This document shows positions 55,328 through 64,000 of a stretch of DNA of 64,000 nucleotides, piece by piece. The stretch is from Candidatus Phycosocius bacilliformis (GTDB lineage: Bacteria > Pseudomonadota > Alphaproteobacteria > Caulobacterales > Aquidulcibacteraceae), in contig NZ_BFBR01000001.1 of NCBI RefSeq assembly GCF_003112735.1, forward strand, positions 434,001 to 498,000, in the 5' to 3' direction. Positions within the stretch are counted from its first letter, which is position 1; each line of letters starts with the position of its first letter. Under the pieces are notes generated by a model that saw nothing but the letters and a program-made list of their open reading frames with translations, made no database searches and was not told the DNA's origin. The position numbers were made by a program, and so were the translations under genes.

Positions 55328-56707
55328 TTAGTTGAATCTTTTCCGCAACATGGTCTCAATGGCCCGAACTGCATGAACCTCCCCGCCTTGGGGGCGACCG
55401 GGCTTTTCTTTTGGGTTCCAACAATAGACGTCAAAATGGGCCCAGATAGGCTTGTGGTCGCCATGATTGATAAACTTGGAAATGAATAGAGCACCATTGA
55501 TTGCGCCAGCGAACGGACCGCCGGAATTTTTGAGGTCGGCAATCGGACTTTCTAGGTCGTCTTCATAGGCCCGCCACAATGGCATTCGCCAGAGATGATC
55601 TCCGGTCTGGCGCGCCGCATCAGCCAAATCGGATGCCAATTCCTCGTCCTCAGTAAAGAAGGGCGGCAGTTCAGGGCCAAGCGCCACACGCGCTGCGCCC
55701 GTCAAAGTTGCCATGTCCAGTATCATTGCATTGCCATCTTCGCTGGCCCGATGCACCGCATCAGCCAGAATGAGGCGGCCTTCCGCGTCGGTATTATCGA
55801 TCTCAACGCTCAAGCCATTGCGGGCCCGGATCACATCGCTGGGGCGGAATGAGTTGCCGTCCATAGAATTTTCTACAATAGGCAAATACACCGACAAACG
55901 CACATCCAAGCGTGCTTCTGCGAGGCTCGAAAACAATGCGAGCGCACAGGCTGCGCCACCCATGTCCTTTTTCATCAGCGCCATGCCTGCGCTGGGCTTT
56001 AGATTAAGTCCACCAGTGTCAAAGGTTACTCCCTTGCCAACCAAGGCTAGAGGGTAAGCGTCAGGGCGTCCGATCCGCAGGATCACAAGGCGCGGTGCAT
56101 GCACCGCACCCCGGCCGACGGCATGAATCAGCGGGTAATTCTGAGCCAAAAGCGCTTCGCCTGTAATCACCTCGATCTCTGCACCATGTTGCTCACCCAG
56201 CGCACGCGCGACAGCTTCGAGCGCATCAGGGCCCATGTCATTGGGCGGGGTGTTGACCAGATCTCGGCCCAACTTCACCGCCAATGCGGTCCGGCTGGCC
56301 GCTTCCACATCGGCACCAACGGGGGGTATCAATCGGGCTGCGCGAGGCTCCTTGGCCTTGTAGCGATCAAAGACATATGTGCCGAGCAGAAAGGCAACCA
56401 AAACTCCATGTCCTATCTCGCGCGCCAAGGGCGACACGATGCGATAATCCCCAGCGGGGAGCTTCGCTGGCAGGGCTCCATAGACAGCGGCATCTTGGCT
56501 GGTACCGAGACCGAACAAAACCCGCTCGAGTGAACCATCTGGGGCAGGAACCAGCAGGACACGGCCAGCCTGAGCTTTAAAGTCATAATGTGCGGCTAGG
56601 GCTGCCTGCACACTCGATTTGCCCTGCAGATAGGCCGGCCATTCAGCGGCAGAGATTGCGTGGATCGGGGTAAAGGTGGCCTCAGCAGGCGCAATGTTTG
56701 GATGCAT
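55328..56707 (-). CDS. pepA: Leucyl aminopeptidase, M17 family
   Basis: A 459-residue M17 metallo-aminopeptidase, releasing N-terminal residues from peptides in the cytoplasm as a hexamer. The two-zinc and catalytic motifs are complete: GKGVTFDTGGLNLKPSAGM (Lys, Asp), LMKKDMGGAA, and the signature NTDAEGRLILADAV with the catalytic Arg. It is slightly shorter than E. coli PepA, with a divergent N-domain. The name pepA is by family. The TPR gene diverges 124 bases away. Confidence 0.95.
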   Translation of the reverse strand: MHPNIAPAEATFTPIHAISAAEWPAYLQGKSSVQAALAAHYDFKAQAGRVLLVPAPDGSLERVLFGLGTSQDAAVYGALPAKLPAGDYRIVSPLAREIGHGVLVAFLLGTYVFDRYKAKEPRAARLIPPVGADVEAASRTALAVKLGRDLVNTPPNDMGPDALEAVARALGEQHGAEIEVITGEALLAQNYPLIHAVGRGAVHAPRLVILRIGRPDAYPLALVGKGVTFDTGGLNLKPSAGMALMKKDMGGAACALALFSSLAEARLDVRLSVYLPIVENSMDGNSFRPSDVIRARNGLSVEIDNTDAEGRLILADAVHRASEDGNAMILDMATLTGAARVALGPELPPFFTEDEELASDLADAARQTGDHLWRMPLWRAYEDDLESPIADLKNSGGPFAGAINGALFISKFINHGDHKPIWAHFDVYCWNPKEKPGRPQGGEVHAVRAIETMLRKRFN

Positions 56708-56831
56708 AGGCGGGTGTTTAAGCTGAAAGATTCACGCTGAAAAGAGGCTTGCCGCGCATTCGCGGGACCTTGAGCCTTTGTTAACTAAGATTGACGAATA
56801 CTTAGGGTCATTGATTCGTGAGGTCGTGCCG

Positions 56832-57764
56832 ATGCGCCTAAAGTTCCCTGTCCGCTCTATTGGTCTAACGCTGACTGGATTGGTCGCTGCCGCTGCGGTC
56901 GTCGGACTCTCAACACCGGCAGGCGCATTGCCTTTGTTTGGCAAAAAGCCGGAAACGACCAGCACAACCAATCCCGGCGCGCCACCAACCCGCGCCAAGG
57001 GCCGCACGTCGCGCCCTGCTCCGGCCATAGACACAGCCAAACCTGAGACAGCCAATCCTGACGCGGCGGCGGCCTTGCCCGCCACACCAGAACAACGGCG
57101 CGCGGCGCGTAACCTCGACCTCGTCAACCAGGCCGCCTTCTGGCTCGGCGAAGTGGAAAAAAACCCAAAGGATGATGTAGCAGCTCTGGAAGGCTCAATT
57201 GCGCTGCGCAAGATCGGCTCGGCTGAACGGGCTGCCCAACTTGCTGCTATGGGCATTCAGGTTAAAGCTGAAAGTCCAGAATTGTGGGCTGCTTTAGGCA
57301 TGGCGTTGGTGGCGAGCGGTCAAAATGAACCCGCCGTTCAAGCGCTTCAAAAGGCAATCAGCCTCAACCCAAAAGATCCAAGCCTGCACAATGGCTTGGG
57401 TGTGGCTTATGACAAACTCGACCGAGCCGATTTGGCCGCGACGGCTTATGAAGCTGCGCTCAAGATTGCCCCAGACGATGCTTTGACGCTGACCAATTAT
57501 GGGCTGTCAGTTGCCATGACCGGTGACTTATCAAAGGCCGAGACACTTTTACGCAGAGCCAATCAAAACCCGTTGGCCCCGCCACAGACGCGTCAAAACC
57601 TCGCACTTGTTGTGGGTCTACAAGGCCGGTTCGACGAGAGCGAGCGCATCGCCAGTCGCGACCTGACCCCGGAAGTGGCCTCTGAAAATGTGGCTTATTT
57701 GAAGGCCATGCTCAATGGTGGCGAAAGCCGCTGGGCCGAAGCCCGCAAGGAAACTGGCAATTAA
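56832..57764 (+). CDS. Exported tetratricopeptide repeat protein (TadD-like)
   Basis: A 310-residue protein with a signal peptide (MRLKFPVRSIGLTLTGLVA to AGA, about 33), a Pro/Ala/Thr-rich linker (36-85) and at least four TPR units (about 150-300): AALGMALVASGQNEPAVQAL, LHNGLGVAYDKLDRAD and TLTNYGLSVAMTGDLSKAE. It resembles TadD of Flp pilus assembly, but no other tad/cpa genes are present and there is no lipobox. It may be a scaffold in the periplasm. ATG 56832 follows GAGG; the frame's earlier start is rejected. Confidence 0.85.
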   Translation: MRLKFPVRSIGLTLTGLVAAAAVVGLSTPAGALPLFGKKPETTSTTNPGAPPTRAKGRTSRPAPAIDTAKPETANPDAAAALPATPEQRRAARNLDLVNQAAFWLGEVEKNPKDDVAALEGSIALRKIGSAERAAQLAAMGIQVKAESPELWAALGMALVASGQNEPAVQALQKAISLNPKDPSLHNGLGVAYDKLDRADLAATAYEAALKIAPDDALTLTNYGLSVAMTGDLSKAETLLRRANQNPLAPPQTRQNLALVVGLQGRFDESERIASRDLTPEVASENVAYLKAMLNGGESRWAEARKETGN

Positions 57765-57901
57765 TCAGATCAAACAGGGCGGTGTGTCAGCCCTAACGCA
57801 CATGAGCCGCCCACCCCAAAGGATGAGCGGCTCAAGCCGGCGCATGTATGCCAGGTGCACGCATCTGCCATGAAGCTCAAGGCAAATGCGGAAAAGGCCT
57901 C

Positions 57902-59458
57902 TTAAATCATAAAGCCAAGATTGGGACGGGAAAAATTCCGTAAATTCGGGAAGATGACGCCCAGATCTGTATTGGATACGCCAAACCAGCTGCCAAGTGT
58001 CGCCGCATATTGATCCACTGATGTGGTCGGAATGTGGGCGTTGCCGGTTTGGTCTGGATTGCGGAAGCTGCCTAGATCCGTCCCGACAGTCGGGAACTGA
58101 CCATATATATCCCCGCCATTCACGGCCCCACCCATGATCAGGTGATGGCCACCCCACGCATGGTCAGTGCCGTCTCCATTGGTGTTGAACGTCCGCGAAA
58201 AGTCAGAAGCGGTAAATGTGGTCACCGCGCTGCGCATATCCACCCCACCGATATTCGCAAGGGTCGCATCGAATGTTGCCATCGCAGTCGCCAGCTTACT
58301 CAGATTATTTGGCTGGGCGGTGTTTTGGAAATCATGGCTATCATGACCGCCAATTGCGACGAAGAACACCTGACGACGCAGCCCTAAAGCGGGTGCTGCG
58401 GCAATCATTCGTGCCACAGTTTGTAGCTGAACCGATAGGGAATTGGTTTCCACATTGTTGGTGATCGGGTTACGATAAACCGGTGGCGCGGGAATCGCAG
58501 TAACAATGGTGCCGGCAGCTGCAGCATTCAATGTTACTGAGGCATCGAGCGATCGCCCCACGATCGTGGCGTGGTCTGCCCCCATATTGGCGACAAAGCC
58601 TGTATCGCGAATGATTTCACGCATCTTGGCCGGCCCTTGCGAGGAGCCAAACAGGCTGGCCCCACCCACGGCATTTACCGCCACGGCCGGGGTTGCCCCG
58701 GTAGATACTTGGTATTGCACCACTGATCGACCCGATAGGAACACCGCGTTTCCGGCAGTCGACATGGCAGTATAGAGACTGTTGGCACCATTGCCGGAGG
58801 CCATTAAGTCGCCAAACTGACCACCCCATCCAGTCCGCACCCCCTCGGTCAGACCCGCCTGCCACACTGCCTGCTGATCATTGTGTGAGAAAAGATTGGC
58901 CGGCACCTTCTTGGCTCGAGCCGAATATTCAGTCTTGGTCACCGGCTCAACCAATGTGCCGACGTTTGCGATCACTGCAAGACGACCTGCGGTATAGACC
59001 GGGATCAGGGGTGCCAACATTGGGTGGAAGGCAAAGGTGCGTGAGGTGGCATTGGTACCAGCCGGGATTGGCTGTGCGGTGCGGGGCGTGATCGGAAGAA
59101 CGCCCCCCCAAGCTTCTGGTGAAGCGGCGGTCACGGTCCGGCCGGTCACGGGCGACGTTGAACCAACAGCGGCGGCTGCCGTCCCCGGCGGCATCAGCGC
59201 AATCGGATCAGCACCCGTGTTGCGGGCCGCCCAATAGCGGTTCCAGGAATCGGTATCCGTGGCCAATACGGTGTTATTGGCATCATTGCCGCCCAGCTGG
59301 AAGATGCAGACCAAAGCCTTGTAACCTGTCGCCGATTGACTGGCAGCAGAGTTGAAGGCGGCCAATTGCATGCCGAACGCCGTCACCACAGGTGCAGCAA
59401 GACCGACAGCCCCGGATGTAGCGAGAAATTGACGACGCGTGTGGGGTAGATCCTTCAT
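57902..59458 (-). CDS. DUF1501 family protein, Tat-exported
   Basis: A 518-residue DUF1501 protein of the alkaline-phosphatase-like (sulfatase) fold. A twin-arginine leader (HTRRQFLATSGAVGLAAPVV) precedes the domain, which has CIFQLGGNDANNTVL, FSHNDQQAVWQAG, IGGHDSHDFQNTAQ and AWGGHHLIMGGAVNGG, likely metal-site His/Asp motifs. It is almost always encoded beside a DUF1800 protein, as here: the perfect AAGGAGG ribosome site overlaps the DUF1800 stop. The joint role is unproven; polymer or surface-related functions have been suggested. Confidence 0.92.
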   Translation of the reverse strand: MKDLPHTRRQFLATSGAVGLAAPVVTAFGMQLAAFNSAASQSATGYKALVCIFQLGGNDANNTVLATDTDSWNRYWAARNTGADPIALMPPGTAAAAVGSTSPVTGRTVTAASPEAWGGVLPITPRTAQPIPAGTNATSRTFAFHPMLAPLIPVYTAGRLAVIANVGTLVEPVTKTEYSARAKKVPANLFSHNDQQAVWQAGLTEGVRTGWGGQFGDLMASGNGANSLYTAMSTAGNAVFLSGRSVVQYQVSTGATPAVAVNAVGGASLFGSSQGPAKMREIIRDTGFVANMGADHATIVGRSLDASVTLNAAAAGTIVTAIPAPPVYRNPITNNVETNSLSVQLQTVARMIAAAPALGLRRQVFFVAIGGHDSHDFQNTAQPNNLSKLATAMATFDATLANIGGVDMRSAVTTFTASDFSRTFNTNGDGTDHAWGGHHLIMGGAVNGGDIYGQFPTVGTDLGSFRNPDQTGNAHIPTTSVDQYAATLGSWFGVSNTDLGVIFPNLRNFSRPNLGFMI

Positions 59459-59468
59459 GGTCGCCTCC

Positions 59469-61187
59469 TTAGCGCTGCAGGATGTAGTCGGGAGAAACCA
59501 CGGTCAGATAGACCGCCAGTTTCGACCGGTTAAGTAAGGCGGCATCAATCTGGGCCTGCGTGACGTTTGTGCCGGATGGAATAGCCACGGCCGTAACGGC
59601 GTCGATGATTTGCTGACGGCGGGCAGAGGTCATATTGCCGTAGGTCAGGAGGTAATTCACCCGGTCGACCAGAGCGGCAGGATCACTGGCCACAGCCATC
59701 TCTTTTGTCAGGTTCAATCTCACATCGCTGGAGGTGCCGATCCCCGTATTGATCGCGGTCTGCATGGTGTTCATGTAGCCAGCGACGGTGACTTCATCGA
59801 CAATCTGCATCTCGGGAGCCACCAAGCCCAGCGCTCCAATCTTGGTGTTGGGCGGGGAATATCCGGGCCGGAAGAAGTTGAATACAGATGGCGAAGCCAT
59901 GGGCGATTGGCCAAGCGAGGTTGAGGCGCTGGTAGAATTGATGGGCCACAAGCCATTGGTCGAGGTCGCACCAAAGGCCCGCATCACCCCTGTCATACGG
60001 ATGATCGGTTCGCGGATCTTGCCAAAATTGGCATCAACGCCGGCTGACATATTGCGGGCTTCACTATCCATCAGGACAGCACGGACAACCGCTCCCAGAT
60101 CACCGCGAACGCCAGAGCCATTGTTGTTAAAGACGTTGGCCACCCGGTTAACGTAAGCCGGACTTGGATTCGACGTCACCATCCGTTGGATTAGCTGACG
60201 GCTGATAAAGGGGCCGACATTGGGATGGTTAAAGATCGTATCGAGCGCAAACCGCAGATCCCCTGCTGGATCGGGTGTGGTGGTCGCAGGAATGACCTTA
60301 CCCAAAAAGCGCTTTTCCGAAATAGAGTGGAAGTTCGGATAAGCGATCATCGGGGTCACGAATGACGCATCATTGCGTCCGCTACCAGCAAATGTTGAAT
60401 TGGTTGGTGTCGCCGCATACCAGCTGAAGCCTGTGAACACCTTGGCCAGTGCTGAAATATCCGCCGCTGTATAGGTTGGGATCGGATTTCCCGATGCATC
60501 GAGTTTCAGCGTGCCGTCATTATTGAGTTCAAACAGGCCGATCGACATCAGCTGCATGACTTCGCGCGCATAATTTTCGTCTGGAGACCGGCCAGTATTG
60601 GGGTCTTCCTTCTGGTTGGCCATATGGGTCAGATAGACACCCATCATCGGATGCAATGTCACATCTTCCAGCAGTTGCCGGTAATTGCCAAACGCGTTAC
60701 GGCCCAACATGTCATAATAAGACGCCAGACCCCGCGCATTCATTTGCGGGTCCGCAAATGAGATGACAAAGATTTGCGACAGAGCAAACCGGGTCCGCTG
60801 ACGCAATTGGTCAGGGGCTGTAACAGCCTCACGCCAGAAATACTCATAGAACTGATTGGCACTCACATCGGCCTGGGGATTAGCCGCACGGATTTCGGTG
60901 CGCCGTGTGTTGAGATAGTCGAGGGCTAATGGTCCGAGCGGTAAAGCCTGCTGCGCTGTGATCCAGGCATTAAAGCTTGAGGTGCGTAAGGCTTCAATTT
61001 CGGTCTCGTTCGGCCCGAATGTGGACTGAATCAAAAAGCGCGAAGTTTCGGCAGCCGAGGCTTGTGACGGTGTTGTAACACCACCTCCACCACCGCCAGC
61101 ATCCCCGCCACCGCCGCCGCCACCACAGGCACTCAAAAGACCCAAACAAAGGGCGGCACTGGCCACCTTCATAAACCGAATCTGCAT
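59469..61187 (-). CDS. DUF1800 family lipoprotein
   Basis: A 572-residue DUF1800 protein. The leader ends in a lipobox (LGLLSAC, about 19-25), so it should be a lipoprotein, followed by a striking Gly-only linker. The domain shows RFLIQSTFGPNETEIEAL, REVMQLMSIGLFEL, ISALAKVFTGFSW and SPMASPSVFNFFRPGYSPP. DUF1800 and DUF1501 occur as a pair in many aquatic proteobacteria, planctomycetes and others; function is unknown. ATG 61187 is preceded by GGGG; a GTG lies immediately before. The DUF1501 start follows 10 bases after the stop. Confidence 0.92.
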   Translation of the reverse strand: MQIRFMKVASAALCLGLLSACGGGGGGGDAGGGGGGVTTPSQASAAETSRFLIQSTFGPNETEIEALRTSSFNAWITAQQALPLGPLALDYLNTRRTEIRAANPQADVSANQFYEYFWREAVTAPDQLRQRTRFALSQIFVISFADPQMNARGLASYYDMLGRNAFGNYRQLLEDVTLHPMMGVYLTHMANQKEDPNTGRSPDENYAREVMQLMSIGLFELNNDGTLKLDASGNPIPTYTAADISALAKVFTGFSWYAATPTNSTFAGSGRNDASFVTPMIAYPNFHSISEKRFLGKVIPATTTPDPAGDLRFALDTIFNHPNVGPFISRQLIQRMVTSNPSPAYVNRVANVFNNNGSGVRGDLGAVVRAVLMDSEARNMSAGVDANFGKIREPIIRMTGVMRAFGATSTNGLWPINSTSASTSLGQSPMASPSVFNFFRPGYSPPNTKIGALGLVAPEMQIVDEVTVAGYMNTMQTAINTGIGTSSDVRLNLTKEMAVASDPAALVDRVNYLLTYGNMTSARRQQIIDAVTAVAIPSGTNVTQAQIDAALLNRSKLAVYLTVVSPDYILQR

Positions 61188-61364
61188 CACAAACCCCGCA
61201 ACCCGGAGCGAGCTTGGGCGCGCAAAAACACCCGCATAGACAGCCCACCCCTGCTACCAGACGCCTGTATTACTCAGGAGGCAATAAAAAAGCGTAACAA
61301 TGAGGTCAGGATTTTTACATGTCAGGCGATTTTGTGTGAGGTGGGACCCCAAAATCCATTGCTT

Positions 61365-62372
61365 TCAGCGCAGCAGACGGATTTCACGGACCTGCCGCCG
61401 GCCTTGGGTCCGCTCCAGTTGGACGATGACGTCCACCACGCTACGCACATAGGCAAGGATGTCAGCATGAGTCATCGCCGTACCAGTTTGCAATGCCATC
61501 AGGGCGAGCTGCTCGAGAGCACCGTCAGGGGTGTCAGCATGCAAAGTGGTGACTGATCCAGGATGACCGGTATTGATGGCCCGCAGAAAGGTGAATGCTT
61601 CTTTGCCACGCAATTCGCCAACGATGATGCGGTCTGGACGCATCCGCAAGGCCGCCTGCAACAGGTCATCGACATCAACCCGTGCCTCGCCAGTCTGCCC
61701 CTTTACGGCTACCAGGCCCACGGCATTCTGATGCAAGAGACGAATTTCGGCTGCATCCTCGATCAAAACCAAACGCTCTTCTAGGTCGATCTCTTTGAGA
61801 AGCGCGTTCAGAAATGTTGTTTTACCTGTACCCGTCCCGCCCGACACAACGATGTTGCGACGCTGGCGCACGGCAAGTCGCAGAAAAGCTGTTACGTTGC
61901 CAGACGCCAAACAGGCCTTCAACTCGGCATGTGGGTCCGGGGCAGCCTGCGTGCCCCCTGCCCCGACGATATGCGCCAGAGCCCCTGTTGAGACATAGTC
62001 GTCCAAGGTTAGATCGGTGAGCACATGTTTCCGGATTGCCAGTGCTACCTCCCCCCGCGTAGCTGGTGGCAGGACAATTTGGATCCGCTCACCCGTTGGC
62101 AAACTGGCCGACAAGAGTGGATGTTCTCGACTGACGCCCTGCTTCGATATGCGAGCAATTTGGGCTGCAAGCCGCGTCAGGTTCAATTGGGTAACATCTG
62201 GTGCTTCATGGCGAACAATACCCCCGGTCACGCTTTCAACCCAGACTTCTCCGGGCCGATTGACCAGAATGTCGGTTACGTCCGGTCGGCGCAACCAAAC
62301 GGCCAAGGGCTCAAGAAATGCTGAAAGATACACACCGCCGAGAGCCTGGGGTGCACCAGCTGGCGCGGTCAT
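61365..62372 (-). CDS. virB11: VirB11-like type IV secretion ATPase
   Basis: A 335-residue hexameric secretion ATPase at the inner face of the membrane. The N-domain (1-140) is followed by the RecA-like C-domain with Walker A GGTGTGKTTFL, an Asp box LVLIEDAAEI, Walker B RPDRIIVGELRG and the His box TGHPGSVTTLHAD. It powers pilus assembly or substrate transfer. The start overlaps virB10 by four bases. It is the last gene of the operon in this window; a 177-base gap separates it from the DUF1800 gene. Confidence 0.95.
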   Translation of the reverse strand: MTAPAGAPQALGGVYLSAFLEPLAVWLRRPDVTDILVNRPGEVWVESVTGGIVRHEAPDVTQLNLTRLAAQIARISKQGVSREHPLLSASLPTGERIQIVLPPATRGEVALAIRKHVLTDLTLDDYVSTGALAHIVGAGGTQAAPDPHAELKACLASGNVTAFLRLAVRQRRNIVVSGGTGTGKTTFLNALLKEIDLEERLVLIEDAAEIRLLHQNAVGLVAVKGQTGEARVDVDDLLQAALRMRPDRIIVGELRGKEAFTFLRAINTGHPGSVTTLHADTPDGALEQLALMALQTGTAMTHADILAYVRSVVDVIVQLERTQGRRQVREIRLLR

Positions 62373-63622
62373 GGCTTGTTGCCAGCTGGGGCTGGGCTAT
62401 CAACAGCCGGGGGAGCCAGTGCCGCAACCGGGTTCAGCGAGAAATCAAGGTCGCGCGCAACAAACACCTGTATCGCTGTGCCCTGCTTGACTGTGACAGT
62501 CGGTTTGATGGCTTCACCTGAACTCATCGCACCAGGCAGGGTCTGAGCGGTGCCAATGACCAACTGGTTGGATGTCGTCCGGCTCAAACCAGCGCTGATG
62601 GCAGTTGACAACAGGCCAGGGCCGTAACGTTGCAAATAATGGCGATCGACTTTGCCATCCAGACCTGCGCGCCCCAACGTATCGGTTCCCGGCGAGGCAA
62701 GCTGGATAGAAACCCCATCGGGGCGCAACAAACGGGTCCAAACCACAAAAGCACGTGACTGGCCCAAAGCCACTTCGGAACGATATTGTCCGACCAATCG
62801 CGAGCCGCGCGGGATCAATACACGCGAGCCGTCGAAACTGAGCACATCCCGACTAACCACGGCTCGCACAAATCCGGGAAGATCAGAATTAATCGCGGTC
62901 TCCAAAACTGCTGCGATCAGTGCGCCTTGCGGCACGGTTGTTTTGGGGTTGCGCAACGTTCCAGCGCGTGCGGTCGGTGCTTCGCCTGAGCTGACACGGG
63001 CGGCAAAAGCATCATTGTCGCCGCTACCACTGGCCATAGCCGCCCCCGGCGCAGCGTCTGGGGCCGGAGCGGGGGTCAAGTCAACGATCAATGCAGGCGA
63101 CCGCATCCGCTGGGCCAAATCAGGTCCTGTCCGTGCTGGAACCGGGGGGGGTGGCGGCGCAACAGGCAATGGCCGATAATAATCCCTGATCGGTGCTGGC
63201 GGCGGCAAAGGTGGCGGTGGCGGTGGCGGAGATGGTGGCACCACCTCGTTCGCCGCCGGATTTTCCGGCACTGTCTCCGCAGGAGGCATCACGGGAGTGG
63301 GGGCGTATTGGGCAAACAGATTAGGGGCTTCTGGCACGGCCTGACCTGCCATCCCATCATTACGCGGATCACGCGTGGGCGAGACATCATCTGCGCCAGC
63401 CCTCTTTTGGGCCGAGACCATGGTAGTAAAGACGATTGCACCAAGTGCCAGGGCCCCAATCGCGCCTGCCATCACAACCCAAGGACGATCAGGATAGGCG
63501 ACGGAAGGTGTGGCATCAACAAGCACGCTGGAGACTTCTGGCAGGGGTGCAGTGCCGTCTTCGGCCTGTATGGTGTCATCAGCAGGGTCCTGTGGGGCTT
63601 GTCCGGGTCCGATCACGGTCAT
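62369..63622 (-). CDS. virB10: VirB10/TrbI-like type IV secretion core protein
   Basis: A 417-residue bitopic inner-membrane protein that spans to the outer membrane as part of the T4SS core. A membrane helix (VMAGAIGALALGAIVFTTMV, about 50-69) precedes a Pro-rich region (about 115-165) and the TrbI/VirB10 domain with GALIAAVLETAINSDLPG, VLIPRGSRLVGQYR and GLSRTTSNQLV. Its last residues overlap virB11 and its start overlaps virB9 (four bases each). Homologues serve conjugation or effector export; no relaxase or coupling protein is visible here. Confidence 0.95.
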   Translation of the reverse strand: MTVIGPGQAPQDPADDTIQAEDGTAPLPEVSSVLVDATPSVAYPDRPWVVMAGAIGALALGAIVFTTMVSAQKRAGADDVSPTRDPRNDGMAGQAVPEAPNLFAQYAPTPVMPPAETVPENPAANEVVPPSPPPPPPPLPPPAPIRDYYRPLPVAPPPPPVPARTGPDLAQRMRSPALIVDLTPAPAPDAAPGAAMASGSGDNDAFAARVSSGEAPTARAGTLRNPKTTVPQGALIAAVLETAINSDLPGFVRAVVSRDVLSFDGSRVLIPRGSRLVGQYRSEVALGQSRAFVVWTRLLRPDGVSIQLASPGTDTLGRAGLDGKVDRHYLQRYGPGLLSTAISAGLSRTTSNQLVIGTAQTLPGAMSSGEAIKPTVTVKQGTAIQVFVARDLDFSLNPVAALAPPAVDSPAPAGNKP

Positions 63623-64000
63623 TGACGGCCCTCCGTCGGACGCCCAAAGCTGAATAGACCGCGCTTCTGCGCCTTGGACTTCACAACAGGCGCATCAGGA
63701 CCCGGATCAGGTTCACGCCACGCATCATTTGCGACCAGAGTCTGATCGGCTCCATTGCGCAGCACAAAGGCAGGGCCGACGCGCTCGACAACCATCACAT
63801 TGCCGCGCATCACAAAATTCACCAATGATTCAGAACCATCTGGGCCCAAAGCAAAGACCGCAGGCGTCGCTGCGCCCGGTGCCCATTCCAGATAGGTGCG
63901 CTGGCCGTCATCGTAAATCCGCGCCGGGATATTGCGGGTGCTGCCGGACACCGAATAGCGCATATTGGCATTGGCTGCCGGGATCGGGGCGGGATTGGGT
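63619..64000 (-). CDS. virB9: VirB9/CagX-like type IV secretion protein, C-terminal part
   Basis: The C-terminal 126 codons of a VirB9 outer-membrane-complex protein; the N-terminus lies beyond the right edge, and the frame stays open to base 64000. The visible part has the CagX fold: IPARIYDDGQRTYLEW, PAVFALGPDGSESLVNF, VVERVGPAFVLRNG and LVANDAW. Its stop overlaps the virB10 start by four bases, confirming an operon. An ATG at 63963 is internal to the domain and is not the true start. Confidence 0.93.
   Translation of the reverse strand, partial: PNPAPIPAANANMRYSVSGSTRNIPARIYDDGQRTYLEWAPGAATPAVFALGPDGSESLVNFVMRGNVMVVERVGPAFVLRNGADQTLVANDAWREPDPGPDAPVVKSKAQKRGLFSFGRPTEGRQ

Noticed and set aside
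57803-57834. Inverted repeat TGAGCCGC / GCGGCTCA after the TPR gene
   Set aside because: Loop of 16 bases and no T-run; too weak to call a terminator.

Overview
The window looks like chromosomal DNA of an alphaproteobacterium, probably from the Caulobacterales/Hyphomonadaceae or a related aquatic, heterotrophic lineage. Three things suggest this: the protein families (DUF484 coupled to XerC, divergent polysaccharide deacetylase coupled to RppH, an NlpC/P60 protein next to an M17 aminopeptidase), the codon use, and the mix of TonB receptor, GH97 glycosidase and exported peptidases. The placement is inferred from gene content, not from a marker-gene tree. Coding density is high. I saw no rRNA, tRNA, CRISPR array, insertion sequence or prophage.

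Layout. 0-4.8 kb: a leftward unit with an IscU-like scaffold, yidD, thrS, an O-antigen ligase-like protein and a glycosyltransferase cut by the window edge. 4.9-8.3 kb: a rightward signalling module of one membrane hybrid histidine kinase, whose own receiver lacks the phospho-acceptor Asp, and two stand-alone receivers. 8.3-15 kb: leftward pheS, dut and a KamA-like radical SAM enzyme, then an exported M3 peptidase (+), an alpha/beta hydrolase (-) and rplT/rpmI (-). 15-23 kb: ahcY, an MltB-type transglycosylase, an MFS transporter, a purple-acid-phosphatase-like enzyme, a YggT protein and folD. 23-32 kb: a SusB-like GH97 glycosidase, an HSL-type esterase, a fatty acid hydroxylase translationally coupled to oxyR, a divergent oligopeptidase B, a TauD-type dioxygenase and a Tat-exported nitrilase homologue without its catalytic Cys. 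32-38.6 kb: a chemoreceptor, a CpcT/CpeT-domain protein and a TonB-dependent receptor.

38.7-43.7 kb carries leucine biosynthesis in an unusual layout: leuB, a small ORF, leuD, an unknown protein and xthA leftward, with leuC divergent. 43.7-52 kb holds envelope and RNA genes (an HhH-like membrane protein, an OmpA-like protein, two RNA methyltransferase-type enzymes, a divergent polysaccharide deacetylase, RppH, a hydrolase, DUF484 and XerC). 52-57.8 kb holds an ammonium transporter, NlpC/P60, MarR, leucyl aminopeptidase and a TPR protein. 57.9-61.2 kb is a DUF1800/DUF1501 pair. 61.4-64 kb is the end of a type IV secretion operon (virB9-virB10-virB11) that continues past the right edge.

The gene set suggests a cell that degrades exported peptides, phosphate esters and alpha-glucosides and senses its environment through a multi-part phosphorelay. 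I see no clear new defence or mobile system. The points most worth checking are the kinase with a pseudo-receiver, the Cys-to-Ser nitrilase homologue, the CpcT-domain protein outside a phycobilisome context, the oxyR-hydroxylase unit and the broken-up pheST/rpmI-rplT and leu loci.
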